DNA of 64,000 bases from Nitrososphaeraceae archaeon (GTDB taxonomy: Archaea; Thermoproteota; Nitrososphaeria; Nitrososphaerales; Nitrososphaeraceae). Of the stretch, positions 1 through 8,698 are shown piece after piece; position 1 is the stretch's first letter, and each line of letters opens with the position of its first letter. The stretch lies in assembly GCA_009377575.1 (NCBI GenBank), contig WHTU01000002.1, positions 46,491 to 110,490 on the forward strand, written 5' to 3'. The notes beneath the pieces are model-generated. The model saw only the letters and a list, made by a program, of their open reading frames with translations, was not told the DNA's origin and did not search any database. The position numbers were made by a program, and so were the translations under genes.

Positions 1-140
1 GATTTCAATCTGGGCGGCGGGTTTACATTGAAAGTTTGCCTGGACGCTAATCATTTCTTATTGAGTTGTTAGATGCGCTTCCTGTGAGCGCTGTATAAGT
101 TTGTATAAGGAATAAAACTTCGCTCTCCTTTCTCGAGTTT

Positions 141-265
141 CCGAAACCGAAATCTCCCTCCTGTGGGACCTTATTTTCCGAAACCGAAATCTCCCTCCTG
201 TGGGACCTTATTTTCCGAAACCGAAATATTGTCTCCTATAGGCCTTATTTTCCGAAACCGAAACC
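141..265. repeat. 37-bp tandem direct repeat, four copies
   Basis: The core CCGAAACCGAAAT recurs at 141, 178, 215 and 252, exactly 37 bp apart. The first two full units are nearly identical, the third diverges in its second half and the fourth is partial. The units are contiguous with no spacers, so this is not a CRISPR array. It lies just past the 3' end of the minus-strand Lrp-like gene. No coding function is seen in bases 1-334. A protein-binding iteron or a simple slippage repeat are both possible. Confidence 0.85.
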
Positions 266-334
266 GCGATCCCCCCCCTGCCCTGTTGTTTTTATGACTC
301 AAAACTAAACATGCAGAACGACTTGCCTCATGTA

Positions 335-1348
335 CTAGACTACTGGACTACTAGACCCGTACCCTATATTGACGAGTTCACCAGCAAGCTCTGAGGAGAG
401 CACTTCAGCCAGTTCAAATTCAGCTGAAGAGAAATTTTTGTCACCATACATCTCCAGTACTCCTCTTACCCGATTCTCCTGAATCAATGGGTAACCGGCA
501 TAGGATTTCACTCCCTTGCCGGTTATCCAATTCACAATCGTTATCTTGAAATCCCTGGCTATATTGTTGGAGAGTACAGGCTTCATTGTTTCCAAAAGCA
601 GATTAATATTAATTTTATCTATTGATACGTACTCGTACTCATATTGGTCCCCAGCAATGTCAGAAAAGAAAGCCGGCATCAGTTCATCTGCGTCTCTGTC
701 TATGAGCCACAGACAAACGTATCTAGCACCAAAACATCCCATGAAGTCATTTACGAATTGTTGTAATTTGTCTTTAATCTTTTTGCTTTCATAAATCTCC
801 TCAAGTCCTAACTTAATGGATGACATCCACTTCTTACGTGCTTCTAGGGTACGATCGAATGAGATTATATAAGGAACTTGCTTTACTATCGTCGACTTGT
901 TGACCAGATGATCAGATATTAAATCTCCAAATGCTCTGTATAAAACATTGAGCTCTAAATAGAATTGTCTTTCTGTATCAAACACTAAATGGCAAATGTA
1001 ATCAAATATTCCTCCTCCTCCACTGAGCCTTGCAGCAGTAAGACAAAATGATGAACCAGAAAGATAGGCATTTAATTTGTCGATTTTGGTAGGCTCCGCA
1101 GAGGTTACAAATTTGAGTAGCAGCATGATGCTTGTTTTTTCTGCAACTATGTCAGAATTGAGAATCGTAGTATAACCTTGAATGATCTTTCTATTCTCGA
1201 GTCTATCTATTCTTTGTAGTGCCGCTCGATCTGTCATAGATTTATTCATCACTGTCGTCAAGTCCTTTGAAATCTGGGATCCAGAAGTGCGACCATTTCT
1301 GCCCAGAAGAGTGAGGATCTCCTTATCGATTTCATCTAACTTAATCAT
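335..1348 (-). CDS. Lrp/AsnC-type regulator with C-terminal GAF-like domain
   Basis: The 337-aa protein starts with an Lrp/AsnC-like helix-turn-helix (residues about 4-58, MIKLDEIDKEILTLLGRNGR), including the usual opening LDEIDKEIL. A middle region (60-165) resembles the ligand-sensing part of Lrp proteins but is not clear-cut. The last 140 residues (about 195-325) look like a GAF sensor domain, with GYPLIQENRVRGVLEMYG near its end. This suggests a cytoplasmic transcription factor that couples small-molecule sensing to DNA binding. Lrp proteins are usually about 150 aa, so the C-terminal half is an addition. The ligand is unknown. The gene stands alone, and the ATG start is immediately followed by the conserved HTH. 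Confidence 0.75.
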   Translation of the reverse strand: MIKLDEIDKEILTLLGRNGRTSGSQISKDLTTVMNKSMTDRAALQRIDRLENRKIIQGYTTILNSDIVAEKTSIMLLLKFVTSAEPTKIDKLNAYLSGSSFCLTAARLSGGGGIFDYICHLVFDTERQFYLELNVLYRAFGDLISDHLVNKSTIVKQVPYIISFDRTLEARKKWMSSIKLGLEEIYESKKIKDKLQQFVNDFMGCFGARYVCLWLIDRDADELMPAFFSDIAGDQYEYEYVSIDKININLLLETMKPVLSNNIARDFKITIVNWITGKGVKSYAGYPLIQENRVRGVLEMYGDKNFSSAEFELAEVLSSELAGELVNIGYGSSSPVV

Positions 1349-1657
1349 TAAATTCTATTTAGTATATGTGAAACCTCGTTTTTAAAATAAACTTGCAGAT
1401 ATCCCAGCTCGCGGTGTGCTTTATGGTAGGGCTAGACCAAATGCTTGAGAGTGTCCTTTTGGCTACAAAAGAATGCAATTCAGAATCATGCATCTTCCTT
1501 TTTGCTTCCGCATACAATTTTGCATCTTCACCTACAGGATATCTAAAGAAATTAACTCCTTCACTAGCGGAAACTGCTGACGCCTCCTATTAACAAACCC
1601 TAGAAATTACGGCCGAAACAACCCTGGTGTATTTATGTGACCATACGAACTCATCTT
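1349..1657. other. intergenic stretch, no supported gene
   Basis: A 66-codon open frame lies on the plus strand, but its composition and lack of motifs do not support a gene. The TATA-like AT-rich stretch near 1349-1365 probably belongs to the promoter of the minus-strand regulator. Nothing else is seen. Confidence 0.4.
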
Positions 1658-1861
1658 TTATGATCGTATTGAAATCGACAGTAATGAATTGAATCCTTTT
1701 TGGACTTCTGGTTTCACGGCAGTCTTCTTGTACTCGCACAATAGTTGTCTAACTCTAGATTCACTGACATTCTGTAACCTTGCTATGTCAGCAGCACTAA
1801 GAAGATCTCTTGACTTCTCTTTGATTATCCATCTGATCTTTCTGTCTATGAGTTTAGCCAC
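1658..1861 (-). pseudogene. N-terminal helix-turn-helix remnant of an IS481-like transposase
   Basis: The 67-aa frame opens with KLIDRKIRWIIKEKSRDLLS and continues through a helix-turn-helix (ADIARLQNVSESRVRQLLCEYKKT). This is the pattern of the DNA-binding N-terminus of archaeal IS481/integrase-type transposases. The similarity stops after about residue 55 and no DDE catalytic domain follows in any frame down to 1350. The start is a GTG at 1861. It is best read as a decayed insertion-sequence fragment. A free-standing small HTH protein is the alternative. Confidence 0.5.
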
Positions 1862-2126
1862 AGAACTACTGCTACGCTTTATTAATTTTGGGAAAGGAGA
1901 ATTCGGATAGGTTATTAGATCCTATTAGATTAAAGCCTCCTTCCCCCTAGCCAATTCTGATTTCCAATTGCTTGACTAAAAGATACTATCGATATTAGGC
2001 TCTTTTTTTTGTAAGCAATTTTATTATTCAAAAATTGGCTTTGTGATTCATGAGTGAATTTATGGGAGATAAAGGCAAATTCTTGAAAAAAACATTTTAT
2101 AGTGACAAGCAGCAATATTACGCAGA

Positions 2127-2678
2127 ATGGTCAAGACGGAATCCTCAGATGTCCTTAAAACAGGCCAACCTGCTCCACGATTTAGCTTGAGCGGAATTGA
2201 CGGAAATAAATACTCGTTAGAAAATTTTACACAGAGCAAGACATTGCTAGTCGTCTTCATGTGTAACCATTGCCCCTACGTAAAGGCTAGGATAGGCGAC
2301 CTTGTAGAGCTTCAATCTAAATTTCCAACAGTCGATCTGACTATAATTGGCATCAATAGTAACGATCCCAATTACGGGAACGAGGGATTTGATAACATGA
2401 TTAGGTTTGGAAGAGAGTACAAACTTAATTTCCCATACGTAATTGATGAAACTCAACGCATAGCAAAATTGTATGGTGCCGTTTGTACTCCAGATCCCTT
2501 TCTTTTTGACGATAAGCGCAGACTCGTCTATCATGGACGTATAAATGATGCGATTGATCCTCAGATGAATCCTAAAATTCCCATATTGGAGGATAATGTG
2601 AAAAAGGTCCTGTCAGGAGACGTAATCGAAAAGGATTTCTTTCCTTCAATTGGCTGTTCCATTAAATGGATCAGCTGA
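2127..2678 (+). CDS. thioredoxin-fold (AhpC/TSA-like) protein
   Basis: The 183-aa protein has the redoxin layout: an N-terminal GQPAPRFSLSGIDG strand, then VVFMCNHCPYVKA with a CxxC active site (CNHC, about residues 50-53), then ILVLD-like strands and a late YHGRIND segment typical of peroxiredoxin/TlpA-like cytoplasmic proteins. It probably reduces disulfides or peroxides in the cytoplasm, as no signal peptide is seen. The substrate is unknown. It is convergent with the fixCX gene, with 85 bp between the stop codons. An AT-rich TATA-like ACATTTTATAG lies about 30 bp before the ATG. Confidence 0.85.
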   Translation: MVKTESSDVLKTGQPAPRFSLSGIDGNKYSLENFTQSKTLLVVFMCNHCPYVKARIGDLVELQSKFPTVDLTIIGINSNDPNYGNEGFDNMIRFGREYKLNFPYVIDETQRIAKLYGAVCTPDPFLFDDKRRLVYHGRINDAIDPQMNPKIPILEDNVKKVLSGDVIEKDFFPSIGCSIKWIS

Positions 2679-2725
2679 GGGTGTTCGACCCTGATGAATT
2701 AGTATGTCCTGGTGAATTGGTGTAT

Positions 2726-2743
2726 CTCTTCTTAAGAGAAGAG
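2726..2743. terminator. hairpin between convergent genes
   Basis: CTCTTCT-TAAG-AGAAGAG forms a 7-bp stem with a 4-nt loop between the convergent stop codons of the thioredoxin-like gene and fixCX. Archaeal termination mostly uses T-tracts rather than stems, so the role is a guess. Confidence 0.3.
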
Positions 2744-2763
2744 GGCGGAAAATAAATTTACGC

Positions 2764-4641
2764 CTACCCGTACTTATATGAGACTCCCTTAGTGCCCCGA
2801 GGATGTCTCCATAAGGTTTCATACGCACAGGTGCCACACTCTATGCATCCCTCATGTTGCAGAATTACATCCCCATTCTCGCAGCTATAACAACGCGTGG
2901 GACACAAAGAGACCATCTTTTGCATAAATTCACTTCGAGGCTTTGTCACCTGTATATGCGGGAATGTATCATCATTGTAATCCAGTTTCGCAATCCTTTC
3001 CTGTAGTGATGGAGTAGATGGAACATAGTTACTATCTATCGTCTTGCCCAATCTATCGGCTAGCTCAACTGGAACATTTACGTAAGTATCAACAGATTCA
3101 ACCAAAGGTAATAGACGGTCAAATCCGAGCATATTTGCAAATCCTACTGCAATTCCTCTTAAAGTGCCGCTGGACATTAGCTTAAAAATCATCCCATATC
3201 TAGAACCTACTATGTCCTTTGGAATATTCTTGCTGCAATCAAGGAAAATCTTAAGGTAATCCTTGTCAATTTCTTTCATGTCTCTTGTATATGGGCTCTC
3301 TTCCACAGACTTTGTGTAGAAATTACCAAGATATTGCTCATCAAAGTTGTTCCTATCTAAGGACCGCGCTACAGCGTTTGCTGCCCTTACTGCGTCATCT
3401 ATGCCCACATTAAGCCCTTCAATTCTTGGACCGACAAACACACCTCGACCTGCTGCATCGCCTACAAAAAGTATATTTTTATAATAAGGGGCTTTCATTC
3501 TACATCGCTTGCCATCAGGAATTAATTTAGTGCTATATTCTAATTCTACGTAATTATCGCCAAATTCATAGTTGTATTTTTCTACTAGCTCATTCTCTAG
3601 AAAGGCGATCCTACTCCCTATCTCATCTTTTGTCCCATACTTGCCGCTTTCGATTAGTCGCTTAATTCCATCTCTAGAATAGTATTCAGAGCGGAGATTG
3701 TTCCAGGTCTTTAGTAGCTTGACTGCCATAAAGTGTTGGCGAATCTCTTCGTCCTTTGAGATCAAGGCTTGACTAGATTTCTTTGCAGGCACTCTATCCT
3801 TGACAAATTCTGCTACTAACTTATTTCGTATTAGAGTATCCATTAGTCGTGAGGGTTCAACTGGATTATCCATCAAAGAGTCCATGTGATATACTGCTCC
3901 GAGAGAGATGGTATCTCTATTCGTATACAGAAAGCCTCCGCCTATATGATTCATAGTCACATCTCCCGCGAACAAATGCGCAGCCCCTTCTTCACTTGTA
4001 ACATTAAATCTCTCTTCCAAAATTGTTTCAGGAAGTTTAATTACGACTTTTACTCCTTGGTAAAGCTGTTCAGAGGAGAACTTGTTTCGCGCTTTGGTAA
4101 CTTCTGCTAGTTCAGAGTTTACGCCATCAGCTGCAATGACAGCTTTTACTCTAAATGGTTCTAGCTCATCTGTATCTATCACAATATCACTGCTACCCTG
4201 TTCCCATCTAACAGATCTCATATGGACTCCGGATATTATCCCTCCCCCCATCTTTTCTGACATATCACTTGCCTCTTTGGCAAGCCATGGAATGAGTTTA
4301 CTCAGCAAGACAGAGTAGGCGTAATTGATTTGATATTCGTGGACAGGAGTTAAGTCAATTGAATATAATTTATCTTTAGATGTAGCGTGTAATATATACC
4401 GCGTTATGGGTCGCTCATAGGGGGCATCGTCAATAAATTCCCGTCCAAATACATCCTCAATATTATATACTCTACCGTTCTTAGGTTTTTTTGAATAGAG
4501 AATCCCTCCTGAAATGTTCTTAGTTCCTGCGGTGTTCCCAGCCTCAAGTAACACAGCTTGTTTTCCAAGGTTCGCAAGTTGGCGTAGTGCCGTAAGCCCA
4601 CTTGTTCCTCCTCCAACTATTGCAACATCATATCTTTCCAT
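2764..4641 (-). CDS. fixC: ETF:quinone oxidoreductase FixC fused to FixX-type ferredoxin
   Basis: The 625-aa flavoprotein begins with a Rossmann FAD motif (VAIVGGGTSG, residues 7-16), has a second flavin motif AVIAADGVNSE (about 167-177), and a third, FVGDAAGRGVF, at about 395, as in FixC/ETF-QO. The last 55 residues carry CPTRCYSC and GCIECGTC, the cysteines of a FixX ferredoxin-like [4Fe-4S] domain, so FixC and FixX are one chain here. The enzyme passes electrons from reduced ETF to the membrane quinone pool. It is the third gene of an operon, 3 bp after etfA. FixC and FixX are separate in classical fixABCX operons, and fused in mitochondrial-type ETF-QO. Confidence 0.9.
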   Translation of the reverse strand: MERYDVAIVGGGTSGLTALRQLANLGKQAVLLEAGNTAGTKNISGGILYSKKPKNGRVYNIEDVFGREFIDDAPYERPITRYILHATSKDKLYSIDLTPVHEYQINYAYSVLLSKLIPWLAKEASDMSEKMGGGIISGVHMRSVRWEQGSSDIVIDTDELEPFRVKAVIAADGVNSELAEVTKARNKFSSEQLYQGVKVVIKLPETILEERFNVTSEEGAAHLFAGDVTMNHIGGGFLYTNRDTISLGAVYHMDSLMDNPVEPSRLMDTLIRNKLVAEFVKDRVPAKKSSQALISKDEEIRQHFMAVKLLKTWNNLRSEYYSRDGIKRLIESGKYGTKDEIGSRIAFLENELVEKYNYEFGDNYVELEYSTKLIPDGKRCRMKAPYYKNILFVGDAAGRGVFVGPRIEGLNVGIDDAVRAANAVARSLDRNNFDEQYLGNFYTKSVEESPYTRDMKEIDKDYLKIFLDCSKNIPKDIVGSRYGMIFKLMSSGTLRGIAVGFANMLGFDRLLPLVESVDTYVNVPVELADRLGKTIDSNYVPSTPSLQERIAKLDYNDDTFPHIQVTKPRSEFMQKMVSLCPTRCYSCENGDVILQHEGCIECGTCAYETLWRHPRGTKGVSYKYG

Positions 4642-4644
4642 ATC

Positions 4645-5880
4645 TTAGGCCCTCTTCTCTATCATTAACATATGTTTTTTTATTTGTTCAGTGAGAATGG
4701 GTAAAACTTCCTCCAATCGTCCTTTTATAAAAATATCACATTCATCTCTAAATGCTGCATCAGAGTCAGGATTTATTACAACTACAAACCCTGATTCTTT
4801 CATACCTGCAAGATGTTGAACTGCTCCGCTGATACCTATAGCGATATATACTACAGGCGAAACCTTTCTACCACTGGTGCCAATCACCCTTTCGGGGATC
4901 ATGTAGGACAGCAGATGCTGATCCTTAGTTTGGTAAGGCCTTTTTGAGATTGGAAGAGATATACCTATCTCAGCATTGAGTGCTTTGGCGAATTGTTCAA
5001 TCAGTTTGAAATTATCCTCGGGAGAATCTCTAATTCCTCGACCGTAGCTAACTATGATTTTGCAGCTCTCAAAATCAATCGTAGACTTGATAATGTTTCT
5101 ACTTAATACCTTAATTCTTAAATCTTCGCCGGAGATCTGGGGTTCAAAATCTATAATCGTTCCTGTTCGCTGATCTTCCTTGGTTATAGGTTCGAAGACA
5201 CCTGGAATGATACTACATGATTGAGGATGATATTCTCTAGCAATAGCGGGATTCCTATTATCAAGGCATAGGATAGTAGTCCATAGAAACCCAGAGAAGT
5301 CTGGCCTGTACATTTCTAGAGTTTTCTCAAATTTAACAGGTTGACCTTTAGTCTTGTGTTCGTGCCTAATCTCAAGGTCAGAAATAACCAATTTATTAAT
5401 ATCGGATGCCAATCCTGACTCGAGTTGTGCCAACACCGTTGAAGACAAATGTCGCCCAGTGTTGTCCGCAGAAAAGAACATATACCTAGGTTTTTTGTAA
5501 TTTTCGGAACGATTAGGAGATATCGATCTTGCAACATTCTTGTCTTCAGCTATTTGACATATTATTTTAGTATACAATAGATTCGTATAGTGTTTTAAGG
5601 AATGATTATCTGCGTACACTACTACGTCTGCACCAAACCTGATCAGTTCTTGACACAGATGTCTAACATTATCGCCAAGTACTACAGCAACCACTTTTTC
5701 GTTGCTTGAGTATCTCACGTTGAAATTATCCATGAGCCGTCTTGCTTCGCCAAGCATTTCCAAGCTTACAGGCACTGGAACGCCTTCTTCATGCTCTATC
5801 ACAACATAGAGATGTTGGTAAGATTCGATCCGGGCTAAATTTCCTACGCTTGCTTCTGAATTTTGTGTCGCTCCGCTCAT
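4645..5880 (-). CDS. etfA: electron transfer flavoprotein alpha subunit (EtfA/FixB)
   Basis: The 411-aa protein has the ETF-alpha N-terminal domain (YVVIEHEEGVPVPVSLEMLGEARR) and the C-terminal FAD-binding domain with YIAIGISGAVQHLAG and VVVINPDSDAAF, the signature of ETF-alpha. It is longer than typical EtfA (about 315 aa), mostly through an extended central part. It forms a heterodimer with EtfB and carries the exchangeable FAD. The ATG overlaps the stop of etfB (ATGA at 5877-5880), so the two are translationally coupled. The order etfB-etfA-fixCX matches the FixABCX arrangement. Confidence 0.92.
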   Translation of the reverse strand: MSGATQNSEASVGNLARIESYQHLYVVIEHEEGVPVPVSLEMLGEARRLMDNFNVRYSSNEKVVAVVLGDNVRHLCQELIRFGADVVVYADNHSLKHYTNLLYTKIICQIAEDKNVARSISPNRSENYKKPRYMFFSADNTGRHLSSTVLAQLESGLASDINKLVISDLEIRHEHKTKGQPVKFEKTLEMYRPDFSGFLWTTILCLDNRNPAIAREYHPQSCSIIPGVFEPITKEDQRTGTIIDFEPQISGEDLRIKVLSRNIIKSTIDFESCKIIVSYGRGIRDSPEDNFKLIEQFAKALNAEIGISLPISKRPYQTKDQHLLSYMIPERVIGTSGRKVSPVVYIAIGISGAVQHLAGMKESGFVVVINPDSDAAFRDECDIFIKGRLEEVLPILTEQIKKHMLMIEKRA

Positions 5881-6785
5881 TTAATAGGCGCCTCCGTCAT
5901 AAGCTGAAGGAGTTTTTTTGCGACCATATCGAGCTGAACAGTGTCATTTCCATCAACAAATTCGACTCTCCTCTTGGCCTTTGCTTTAGGAATCTTTTCC
6001 ACTTTATACACAATGGTTGGCGAACCGGGTAGCCCCACATACCGAGGATCTGCGCCTAGACCTTCGGAATTGTATACTTGTAGATATTTTTCAAAGTTGT
6101 CGGCTTTATTTCGTGCTTCGTTGAGATTCCTTGCCACGGAGAGCCTTTCTGAAATTGTGTTAAATGATGGCTTATAGGAAGGATCGGCCGATATGAAAAC
6201 GGGTAGAGGTGCTTGAATCTCTTCTATCACATCATAAAAGCCGTATAACGAGATAAATCTTTTAGCATATATACTCCTACCCTCTTGATCGATATGAAAG
6301 TCGATAACATTTCCTATGAAAGGGTAGCTCAGTTTCCATGCAGTTTGCGGACCTGTTTGGCCAGTCTCGCCGTCGGATGCTCTATGGCCGGATATAACAA
6401 TATCGGCGCCCAAACCTTTGTTCATACGTGATACGCCTAGTCTAAGCACTTCTGCGGTTGCCAAGGTATCCGCACCGGCAAATATCCTATCACTATACAG
6501 ATGCAATTCGTCTGCATTGGAAATAAGTTGAGCTTGTCTCAAAGCTTGATTAGCGATGGGCGGTCCCATCGTGCCAATGGCCACTTTAGCGTCATATTTT
6601 ACCTTACAATAAAAGGCGGCCAGTGTGGCTGCTGCGCTATGCGGGCCGAGTATATTTTTGGTTTCTGCCCTGTTAAGAGTGCCGTCCGGATTGTAGCTTA
6701 CATTTCCTTCGCTAAAGTCTGGCTCTAATTTCACTATTACTCCTACATTCAATGGTCGTACTGGCATGCAGTCATACCTACCCAT
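5877..6785 (-). CDS. etfB: electron transfer flavoprotein beta subunit (EtfB/FixA)
   Basis: The 302-aa protein has the ETF-beta pattern: NVGVIVKLEPD at the start, LGLGADIVISGHRASDGETGQTGPQ at about 140-165 and a C-terminal VEKIPKAKAKRRVEF. It binds the second flavin or AMP of the ETF heterodimer. It heads a three-gene minus-strand operon. Because its partner is FixCX rather than a stand-alone ETF-QO, an electron-bifurcating FixAB type (NADH to ferredoxin plus quinone) is possible, but the residues needed to decide this cannot be judged by eye. Confidence 0.9.
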   Translation of the reverse strand: MGRYDCMPVRPLNVGVIVKLEPDFSEGNVSYNPDGTLNRAETKNILGPHSAAATLAAFYCKVKYDAKVAIGTMGPPIANQALRQAQLISNADELHLYSDRIFAGADTLATAEVLRLGVSRMNKGLGADIVISGHRASDGETGQTGPQTAWKLSYPFIGNVIDFHIDQEGRSIYAKRFISLYGFYDVIEEIQAPLPVFISADPSYKPSFNTISERLSVARNLNEARNKADNFEKYLQVYNSEGLGADPRYVGLPGSPTIVYKVEKIPKAKAKRRVEFVDGNDTVQLDMVAKKLLQLMTEAPIK

Positions 6786-6908
6786 AGATACCCTTTAAAT
6801 GGCTTTTGGAAAGGATCACAACTATTTTCTAACAGTTAAAAGATCAACATCGGTTTTGATGCATTGGTCTCAATAGAAATCAAGAATCTTATGAATATAC
6901 TTACATAT

Positions 6909-7637
6909 CTACTGAGCTTGAGGTAGGCTTAAGGTTTCTTCAAGATAGTACGAACGCAATTGCTCATATAGACCTCTCAATTGCTTGTATAGCTCTGGCA
7001 TTCTTGGCTCTAGTATTGTATAGGCTAAATAAAAGTCCTCAGCCTCCAAAAGATATCTTTTTATCTTCATATAGACTACTGGTTTCTTATTCGTTGAAGC
7101 TGTATACGCTATGAATTTCATATTGTTCACCCGATCGAAAAGCTTGATACACTTGAGGTCGTAATCTGCGTTTGCCAAAAGTGCACAGTAATCATGGAAT
7201 CTTTCTTGTTCCATATCTTTCTTAGAGGTCTTTCTTTCGTAAGAATCCAGCGCAGGAGTTCTTAGAGAATGGAGCACATTAAGCACACGATTTCCAAATT
7301 GATATCGCAGATATGCATCAAATCCATAAGACCTAGTTTCATAGAGGTTGAGGATGCGATCGTTATCCTCTAAGACGTCATGTAGAACCGCACTTGCAAT
7401 TTCCACTGTTGTAATGGCTTTATTATGCTGCCTGTAATGAACTGTCATATTCTTTGCCACTGGCCAGATATGTGTATCTAAGAATGAAGAGACCCCGTCT
7501 TCTCTTTTGACACCTTCATGAACCTCTTCAGCAACAGCCATCGCGCTTTCAAGAAAACCATCTACTCTAATATTTGCATCATTTTCCAAAAAGGAAAGAA
7601 AAGATTCTTTGCTAAGCGACTCGATGGATAATTCCAT
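6909..7637 (-). CDS. HD-domain protein resembling (p)ppGpp hydrolases
   Basis: The 242-aa protein carries the metal-binding pattern of the SpoT/MESH1 HD hydrolase family: H at EEVHEGVKREDGVSSFLDTH (about residues 36-55), the HD pair in SAVLHDVLEDND (about 87-98) and a late KLFDRVNNMKF (about 160), equivalent to KxADRxxNM. No synthetase domain follows. It may hydrolyse an alarmone or NADPH-like substrate in the cytoplasm, and the real substrate is open. The gene is monocistronic, and 123 bp separates it from the start of etfB. Size fits small alarmone hydrolases (about 180 aa) with a C-terminal helical extension. Confidence 0.75.
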   Translation of the reverse strand: MELSIESLSKESFLSFLENDANIRVDGFLESAMAVAEEVHEGVKREDGVSSFLDTHIWPVAKNMTVHYRQHNKAITTVEIASAVLHDVLEDNDRILNLYETRSYGFDAYLRYQFGNRVLNVLHSLRTPALDSYERKTSKKDMEQERFHDYCALLANADYDLKCIKLFDRVNNMKFIAYTASTNKKPVVYMKIKRYLLEAEDFYLAYTILEPRMPELYKQLRGLYEQLRSYYLEETLSLPQAQ

Positions 7638-8644
7638 ACCATGATATAGGCGAAGTTAAAGAAAAGGATTGCTCGATAGTCTATTGTCCAATGAAGTGAG
7701 GTTCAAACATAGTCTCTTATACTTTAAAACCATACTGATATTCTATTCTAAGCTATTCGTCTAATGTGATCTTTTTCTCCAAAATGATTATGATGAGATT
7801 TACTGTTTATCTTGAAACTTTTTTTACAATATATAAATGTCATCGAATATGGGGAACCTCTCTTCACGAACTTATGACACAGCCATTTATCGATCATGAT
7901 TGCGTTAATTGAAGTTACTTGCGTTATCTGCAGTAACTGCAGTTACTGCGCAGGACTGCATGTTAGGCTCATTTACGAAATGCAGAAGCATTATTCGTTT
8001 GGTTCAGCCATTGTCCAATCAACACGACATTTTCGGCGTCAACTTACCAGCTAAATATTATTTGTGGATTGAATATCCAAGCCCGATAATAACTGCAGAT
8101 ACTCAAGATATGCTCGGGCGTATAATCATCTGGGTAGATTGAACTAGAGATCTGCAAAGTAGGCTATGGAAACCTCCTATCGGCCCAAATTAACTCTATT
8201 GCTATTGGCAATAGCCAAGCCAACGGCTTTGGGTGGGTCTTATGGAAAACGGAAAGTCCTTTAAATGGCTCATCGCTACTCTTTGATGCACGATCCAAAT
8301 GATTTTCAAGAGATAGAATATTTAGGCCCCCACTGTGGTGCAGAAATTACAATATAAATTTCTTCTTAATTGCAATTCATATGAGATAATACTAAATAAA
8401 ATTTGACTTTAACGCAATAACCAAGTCTATAAAATGAAATTCTATTATCTTGTGGCAACCAATAATAGTTCTATGGCAGTCAAATTTAATATTTCCCTGA
8501 TAAACCCGAATATGTTAGATTTTTAACTTGTTCGCGTTCTGAAAAAATAACACCGTTAGCCAATCCTTTCCTTCTACACTCCAGGTCAAAGAGGTTACAT
8601 GTAAGTATAGATCTTTTAGTTATTTTATTTGATGTTGGTAAATA
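7638..8644. other. 1-kb intergenic region with a 20-bp palindrome
   Basis: No convincing gene is present. A 77-codon frame at 7909-8142 starts with TTG, runs through the palindrome and has no recognisable motif. The region holds a perfect 20-bp palindrome (7930-7949), a short inverted repeat GCTATTG-G-CAATAGC near 8200, and AT-rich stretches (for example 7824-7841) that could be promoters. It separates the divergent HD-domain gene and the uvr operon, so it should contain both promoters. Confidence 0.5.
7930..7949. promoter_or_regulatory. perfect 20-bp palindrome
   Basis: GCAGTAACTGCAGTTACTGC is identical to its own reverse complement. It lies between the divergent HD-domain gene and the uvr operon. 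A dimeric regulator could bind here, but it is about 700 bp from uvrB and 290 bp from the HD gene, so the target gene is unclear. Confidence 0.5.
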
Positions 8645-8698
8645 GTGTTATATTCGCGTAATGATCTTTGTAAAGATGAATTGTCCCGGAGCAAAACT

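Noticed and set aside
141-265. Repeat array as a CRISPR
   Set aside because: Units are contiguous with period 37 and no unique spacers, and no cas genes are nearby.
7909-8142. 77-codon frame with a hydrophobic start
   Set aside because: TTG start, runs through a palindrome (which explains the repeated TAVT/SAVT residues), no motif and poor protein character after residue 25.
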